Under the pieces are notes generated by a model. It was not told the DNA's origin. It did no database searches and was given only the letters and a program-made list of their open reading frames with translations. The position numbers and the translations under genes were made by a program. A stretch of DNA of 10,468 nt from Bacteroidota bacterium (GTDB taxonomy: Bacteria; Bacteroidota; Bacteroidia; B-17B0; Aurantibacillaceae), in assembly GCA_005800865.1 (NCBI GenBank), contig SYEI01000183.1:1-10468 (forward strand). Reading direction: 5' to 3'. Of the stretch, positions 6,693-10,468 are shown in pieces (the stretch's first letter is position 1; the number at the start of each line of letters is the position of its first letter).

Positions 6693-7945
6693 CTTTCAAC
6701 GACTTTAATTTCGATCAATCATTAATAGATGGTTTGCAATCTATGGGTTACAAACTGCCTACTCCTATACAACAACAAGCTATCCCTGTTATTCAACAAG
6801 GAAAAGACCTTATTGCCTGCGCTCAAACTGGTACAGGAAAAACTGCCGCCTTCGTATTACCGGTTTTAGATAAAATTATCAAAACTAAAAAAGGCGGCAT
6901 TAATACTTTAATTATTGCGCCTACACGCGAATTAGTGCTTCAAATTGACCAGCAAATAGAAGGTATGGCTTATTTTTGTGGCGTTAGTTCTATTGGCATT
7001 TACGGCGGTAATGATGGCGTTACTTGGGAACGACAAGCAAGATCGTTGCGCGAAGGTGTAGATATTGTGATTGCAACTCCAGGTCGTTTAATTGCTTTGC
7101 TTCAATCAGGAGATATTAAATTTGACACCATCGAGCATTTAATTTTAGATGAAGCCGATCGTATGTTGGATATGGGTTTTGCGGATGATATTAAAACCAT
7201 TCTAAAATACGTTCCTGAAAAAAGACAAACCATTATGTTCTCTGCTACCATGGCTCCAAAAATTAGAGTATTGGCTGGGCATTTATTAAACAATCCAGAA
7301 ACGATTAATATTGCTCTTTCTAAACCAGCAGCTGGCATTGTGCAACAGGCTTATGTGGTTTATGATGGACAAAAAGAAAAATTATTAAAAGAGATTTTAA
7401 AAAATGAAGATTTTTCATCCGTAATTATTTTCTCTTCAACCAAAGAAAAAGTAAAAGAATTAGCGCAAACCTTTAAAGCTTTAAAATATTCGGTTCAAGG
7501 ATTCTCTTCTGATTTGGAGCAAACCGAACGCGAAGAAATCATGCGAAATTTTAAAGCCCGTAATTTGCGTATTTTAATTGGTACTGATATTTTATCCCGT
7601 GGTATTGATGTGGATGGAATTTCTTTAGTAGTTAATTTTGATGCGCCACCAGATCCAGAGGATTACATTCACCGTATTGGCCGTACGGCTCGTGCAGCAA
7701 AAGCAGGTGTTGCCATTACTTTTATTAATGAAAAAGATCAACCTCGTTTTGCGCAAATTGAAGCCTTAATGGGAATGGATGTAACTAAAATGCCTATTCC
7801 TGAAGCGTTTGGAGCTGGCCCAGAATACAATCCAGAGGCAGCTAAAAAGAAATTTGATAAGCCTCGTGGCTTTAGTGGCAAAGGAAAAACTAATGGGGCT
7901 AAACATGGAAATAAAAAACCTTTTCACGGACCAAAAAAAGCTTAA
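6689..7945 (+). CDS. DEAD-box ATP-dependent RNA helicase (RhlE-like)
   Basis: This 418-residue cytosolic enzyme unwinds RNA duplexes or RNA-protein complexes using ATP, with likely roles in ribosome assembly, RNA decay or cold adaptation. All core motifs are visible: the Q motif with PTPIQ (24-28), motif I AQTGTGKT (45-52), Ia PTREL (78-82), TPGRL (130-134), II DEAD (154-157), III SAT (185-187), IV VIIFSS (245-250), V GTDILSRGID (298-307) and VI HRIGRTARA (328-336). The C-terminal tail from about 385 is rich in Lys and Gly, ends KKPFHGPKKA, and probably binds RNA non-specifically. The start is the TTG at 6689: it gives the family-standard MTFNDFNFD opening, an in-frame stop (TAA 6674-6676) lies just upstream, and the first in-frame ATG (codon 19) would cut into the Q-motif region. 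RhlE is the nearest subgroup by length and tail, but I do not assign a symbol. Confidence 0.95.
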   Translation: MTFNDFNFDQSLIDGLQSMGYKLPTPIQQQAIPVIQQGKDLIACAQTGTGKTAAFVLPVLDKIIKTKKGGINTLIIAPTRELVLQIDQQIEGMAYFCGVSSIGIYGGNDGVTWERQARSLREGVDIVIATPGRLIALLQSGDIKFDTIEHLILDEADRMLDMGFADDIKTILKYVPEKRQTIMFSATMAPKIRVLAGHLLNNPETINIALSKPAAGIVQQAYVVYDGQKEKLLKEILKNEDFSSVIIFSSTKEKVKELAQTFKALKYSVQGFSSDLEQTEREEIMRNFKARNLRILIGTDILSRGIDVDGISLVVNFDAPPDPEDYIHRIGRTARAAKAGVAITFINEKDQPRFAQIEALMGMDVTKMPIPEAFGAGPEYNPEAAKKKFDKPRGFSGKGKTNGAKHGNKKPFHGPKKA

Positions 7946-7982
7946 TTATTACACAAAATTGTATATTTAAATTTTAAAATAA

Positions 7983-9572
7983 ATGGATACAACATTAGCT
8001 TCTAAAGCTGAAACTAAAATAACAGATATGAACTCGAAATTATCTTTACTTGAAGAAAAACAAGCCGAAGCACTTTTAGGCGGCGGACAAAAACGCATAG
8101 ATTCTCAACATAAAAAAGGAAAGTTAACCGCTCGTGAGCGTTTACATTTTTTATTAGACGAAGGTAGCTTTGAAGAAATTGGCATGTTTGTGACTCACCG
8201 TTCAACAGAGTTTGGATTGGATAGAGAAAAATATTTAGGCGACGGTGTTGTTACTGGTTACGGAACTGTAAACGGAAGATTGATTTATGTATTCTCTCAA
8301 GACTTCACCGTTTTTGGTGGTTCATTATCAGAAACACATGCTGAAAAAATTTGTCGTATTATGGATTTAGCCATGCAAAATGGCGCGCCATTAATTGGCT
8401 TAAACGATAGTGGTGGAGCTCGTATCCAAGAAGGTGTAGTTTCTTTAGGAGGTTATGCTGATATTTTTTATAAAAACACCATGGCTTCGGGAGTAATTCC
8501 TCAGCTATCTGCTATTATGGGACCATGCGCCGGTGGTGCTGTTTACAGTCCTGCTATTACAGATTTTATTATGATGGTAGAGAACACCAGCTACATGTTT
8601 GTAACAGGCCCTAACGTTGTAAAAACAGTAACACACGAAGAAGTAACTTCTGAAGAGTTAGGTGGAGCATCGGCTCACTCTATGAAATCGGGTGTTACCC
8701 ATTTTTCTTGTGCCAACGAAATTGAATGTATTAATAACATCAAAGCTTTATTAAGCTATATGCCACAAAATTGTGAGGATGACGCTCCAAGCGTTCCTTA
8801 CGAAAGTAATGGCAATGAAAAACGTCCAGCTTTAAATACAATTATTCCTGATAACGCTAACCAACCTTACGATATCAGAGAAGTGATTGAAGGTGTGATT
8901 GATGATGGAACTTTTTTAGAAGTGCATAAAAACTATGCAGAAAACATTGTTGTTGGTTTTGCACGCTTAGCTGGTAAGAGTATTGGTATTGTTGCTAATC
9001 AGCCAGCATTTTTAGCAGGTGTGTTAGATAACAACTGTTCTACCAAAGCAGCACGTTTTGTGCGTTTCTGCGATTGCTTTAATATTCCATTATTAGTATT
9101 TGAAGATGTACCAGGATTTTTACCAGGTACAGATCAAGAATGGCATGGTATCATTAACAATGGCGCTAAACTATTGTATGCATTTTGTGAAGCAACTGTT
9201 CCAAGAATTACAGTTATTACTCGTAAGGCTTATGGTGGTGCTTATGATGTCATGAACAGTAAACACATTGGTGCTGACATGAACTACGCTTGGCCAAGTG
9301 CAGAGATTGCTGTAATGGGTGCCAAAGGTGCTGCTGAAATTATTTTCAAAACTGAAATTGCTGCAGCATCTGATCCTGTTGCAAAATTAGCTGAAAAGGA
9401 AAAAGAATACATTGAACATTTTGCAAATCCATACCGTGCAGCAGAAAGAGGCTATGTGGATGAAGTGATTAAGCCAGAAGATACTCGCGAAAAATTAATT
9501 CGTGCGTTTAAAATGTTAGAGAACAAAGCGGCAAAATTGCCTAAGAAAAAACACGGAAATATTCCTTTATAA
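7983..9572 (+). CDS. pccB: Acyl-CoA carboxylase carboxyltransferase (beta) subunit, propionyl-CoA type
   Basis: This 529-residue cytosolic subunit transfers CO2 from carboxybiotin to an acyl-CoA, most likely propionyl-CoA to methylmalonyl-CoA. It has the two crotonase-like halves of the family. GGGQKRID...GKLTARER is at 33-53, FGGSLSETHAEKI at 111-123 and SGGARIQEG at 143-151. The first oxyanion-hole loop GPCAGGAVYSPAITDF is at 180-195. The second half has EDVPGFLPGTDQEWHGII (374-391), RKAYGGAYDVM (414-424) and the C-terminal KKHGNIPL. Aspartate in the GGAYDVM loop (D422) is, from recall of work on actinobacterial enzymes, linked to propionyl- rather than acetyl-CoA preference. The biotin carboxylase/biotin carrier (alpha) gene is not here. 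The ATG at 7983 is used; M16 (8028) gives a more family-like N-terminus and is a real alternative. It lies 37 nt after the helicase gene and 2 nt before the next gene. Confidence 0.93.
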   Translation: MDTTLASKAETKITDMNSKLSLLEEKQAEALLGGGQKRIDSQHKKGKLTARERLHFLLDEGSFEEIGMFVTHRSTEFGLDREKYLGDGVVTGYGTVNGRLIYVFSQDFTVFGGSLSETHAEKICRIMDLAMQNGAPLIGLNDSGGARIQEGVVSLGGYADIFYKNTMASGVIPQLSAIMGPCAGGAVYSPAITDFIMMVENTSYMFVTGPNVVKTVTHEEVTSEELGGASAHSMKSGVTHFSCANEIECINNIKALLSYMPQNCEDDAPSVPYESNGNEKRPALNTIIPDNANQPYDIREVIEGVIDDGTFLEVHKNYAENIVVGFARLAGKSIGIVANQPAFLAGVLDNNCSTKAARFVRFCDCFNIPLLVFEDVPGFLPGTDQEWHGIINNGAKLLYAFCEATVPRITVITRKAYGGAYDVMNSKHIGADMNYAWPSAEIAVMGAKGAAEIIFKTEIAAASDPVAKLAEKEKEYIEHFANPYRAAERGYVDEVIKPEDTREKLIRAFKMLENKAAKLPKKKHGNIPL

Positions 9573-9574
9573 TC

Positions 9575-10321
9575 ATGTTTTTTACTGCAGCTCTATTAAT
9601 TGGTTTAGGCATCATTTGTCTTATTATGACAGTGATATCGCTAATTTTTGGAATCATCGCTTTTGCTAACAATAAACAAGGTAAATATATTTGGCTGACA
9701 ACATTTTTGTGTTCTATCATAGGTTTAGTGATTTGCATATTTACCTTCGTTAGAAAAACAGTAAATGCCGTTGAGAATTTTTCTGAAAATGCCTTTGGGC
9801 AATTCGAAAATTTTGGCGACAGTTTATCAAAGCTAGAAAGTATTGATACACATCAAGCAAATGGCACATCCGAACAGATTACTTTATTAAAAAGTTATTT
9901 GCCTGAAAATGTTGTAGGAAATGAACCAGAACAATTTTATACTTATTTAGGATTTAGAGATTATTATCGTTTTCCATTGCGTTTCCCTTATTCTATTCAT
10001 TGCTTAGATACTCCAGATAATGGTGAATTATATAACGAGGCAAATGTTGGTCGCTTTGATGAAAATGATAATGGCGAAATTTATTCGGGCATTAGTAATA
10101 TTCATAAAATAGCTTTTGATAAAAGTTTCTTATTGATAGAGCAAGCGGTTACATCAACTCGCACCGATAAAATTATTTACCATTACATACTTTACAATTT
10201 AGATACTGAAAAGAAAGAAGAAGCATCTTCCTTAACTAAGTTAATTCAATTGGCTAAAGAAAAAGGGTATTCTGGTCCTGATACTTTAATGACTGTGGAA
10301 CAATACAGTCGTTTGTTTTAA
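9575..10321 (+). CDS. Two-TM membrane protein of unknown function, coupled to pccB
   Basis: I do not recognise this 248-residue protein. It begins with two hydrophobic helices, about residues 4-30 (rich in I, L and G) and about 39-59 (IWLTTFLCSIIGLVICIFTFV). A short connecting loop, NNKQGK, lies between them. An amphipathic, Phe- and Asn-rich stretch (about 64-92) follows, then a soluble domain from about 100 to the end. That domain contains aromatic clusters (FRDYYRFPLRFPYSIHCLD, about 126-144) and an acidic DENDNGEIY turn (about 161-169). There is no signal cleavage site, so the protein is probably anchored with the soluble domain in the cytoplasm. The ATG is 2 nt after the pccB stop, which implies co-transcription and perhaps coupling. 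Whether it has any link to the carboxylase is unknown. Its stop directly abuts the stop of the convergent peptidase gene. Confidence 0.75.
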   Translation: MFFTAALLIGLGIICLIMTVISLIFGIIAFANNKQGKYIWLTTFLCSIIGLVICIFTFVRKTVNAVENFSENAFGQFENFGDSLSKLESIDTHQANGTSEQITLLKSYLPENVVGNEPEQFYTYLGFRDYYRFPLRFPYSIHCLDTPDNGELYNEANVGRFDENDNGEIYSGISNIHKIAFDKSFLLIEQAVTSTRTDKIIYHYILYNLDTEKKEEASSLTKLIQLAKEKGYSGPDTLMTVEQYSRLF

Positions 10322-10468
10322 TTAAAACTTCGCATTAAACTCAATTAAGAGTTTACACACCTCTAAATATTTTGTAAGAGGCAACGTTTTTTCAATATCA
10401 TAAATATCATGATAAGCTGTAATGCCACCCATGGTGTAAATAAAAAAACTAGGAACGCCTTTTTCTGA
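10322..10468 (-). CDS. M28-family peptidase, C-terminal end (partial)
   Basis: This open frame has no stop from the right edge of the window to TAA at 10324-10322 and gives the last 48 residues of a protein. The fragment carries KGVPSFFIYTMGGI, then AYHDIYDIEKTLPLTKY and a terminal LLIEFNAKF helix. This fits the end of M28 aminopeptidases, where a (I/V)P.F.(I/F)...G....YH...D layout places the last zinc-binding histidine (here in AYHD) in a loop before a helix. The zinc ligands further upstream are outside the window, so activity cannot be judged. M28 enzymes in this phylum are usually exported aminopeptidases or related hydrolases. The stop codon abuts that of the two-TM gene with no bases between. 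Confidence 0.75.
   Translation of the reverse strand, partial: SEKGVPSFFIYTMGGITAYHDIYDIEKTLPLTKYLEVCKLLIEFNAKF

Noticed and set aside
7102..7338. Minus-strand open frame inside the DEAD-box helicase
   Set aside because: It overlaps the conserved DEAD and SAT motif region of the plus-strand gene and has no features of its own. The antisense frames at 8014-8205 and 9541-9738 were rejected for the same reason.
1..10468. A CRISPR array, mobile element, phage region, tRNA cluster or known defence system
   Set aside because: No regularly spaced repeats, transposase or integrase domains, tRNA-like cloverleafs or defence gene signatures were seen. Coding is nearly continuous, and apart from the EreA/ChaN/TIKI-like, CxxC and two-TM proteins the genes belong to recognisable families.

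Overview
The window is a compact, AT-rich bacterial chromosome segment. Its features point to Bacteroidota (Flavobacteriia/Sphingobacteriia-like). The first large gene encodes a secreted cytophagalysin-type metalloprotease with a C-terminal type IX secretion (T9SS) sorting domain, a system confined to this phylum and close relatives. There is also a bacillithiol gene (bshC) of the Bacteroidota length, little or no Shine-Dalgarno signal, and several intergenic matches to the Bacteroidota -7 promoter box TAnnTTTG. I cannot name a genus.

Layout: (1) positions 1-118 hold the last 38 codons of a formate--tetrahydrofolate ligase (fhs). (2) 207-2912, plus strand: an M43 metalloprotease with an extra beta-sandwich domain inserted inside its catalytic domain, then PKD, jelly-roll and T9SS domains. 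(3) 2946-4544, plus: bshC. (4) 4548-6567, minus: a tight three-gene cluster that reads, in transcription order, a secreted EreA/ChaN/TIKI-fold protein, pgeF (YfiH/LACC1 family) and a small exported CxxC membrane protein. (5) A divergent intergenic region at 6568-6688 carries a probable dispersed repeat, a short tandem repeat and a possible promoter. (6) 6689-7945, plus: a DEAD-box RNA helicase with a TTG start. (7) 7983-9572, plus: the carboxyltransferase (beta) subunit of a propionyl-CoA-type carboxylase, followed 2 nt later by a two-TM protein of unknown function (9575-10321). (8) 10322-10468, minus: the C-terminal end of an M28-family peptidase that runs off the window.

Most genes are housekeeping or typical of the phylum: one-carbon metabolism, low-molecular-weight thiol synthesis, peptidoglycan/nucleoside quality control, RNA remodelling and propionyl-CoA metabolism. 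I see no tRNA, rRNA, CRISPR array, insertion sequence, phage gene or recognisable defence system, and no non-coding stretch longer than about 125 bases. The least explained parts are the interrupted M43 catalytic domain, the low-GC EreA/ChaN/TIKI-like gene with a repeat at its 5' end, the small CxxC protein and the two-TM protein coupled to the carboxylase gene.
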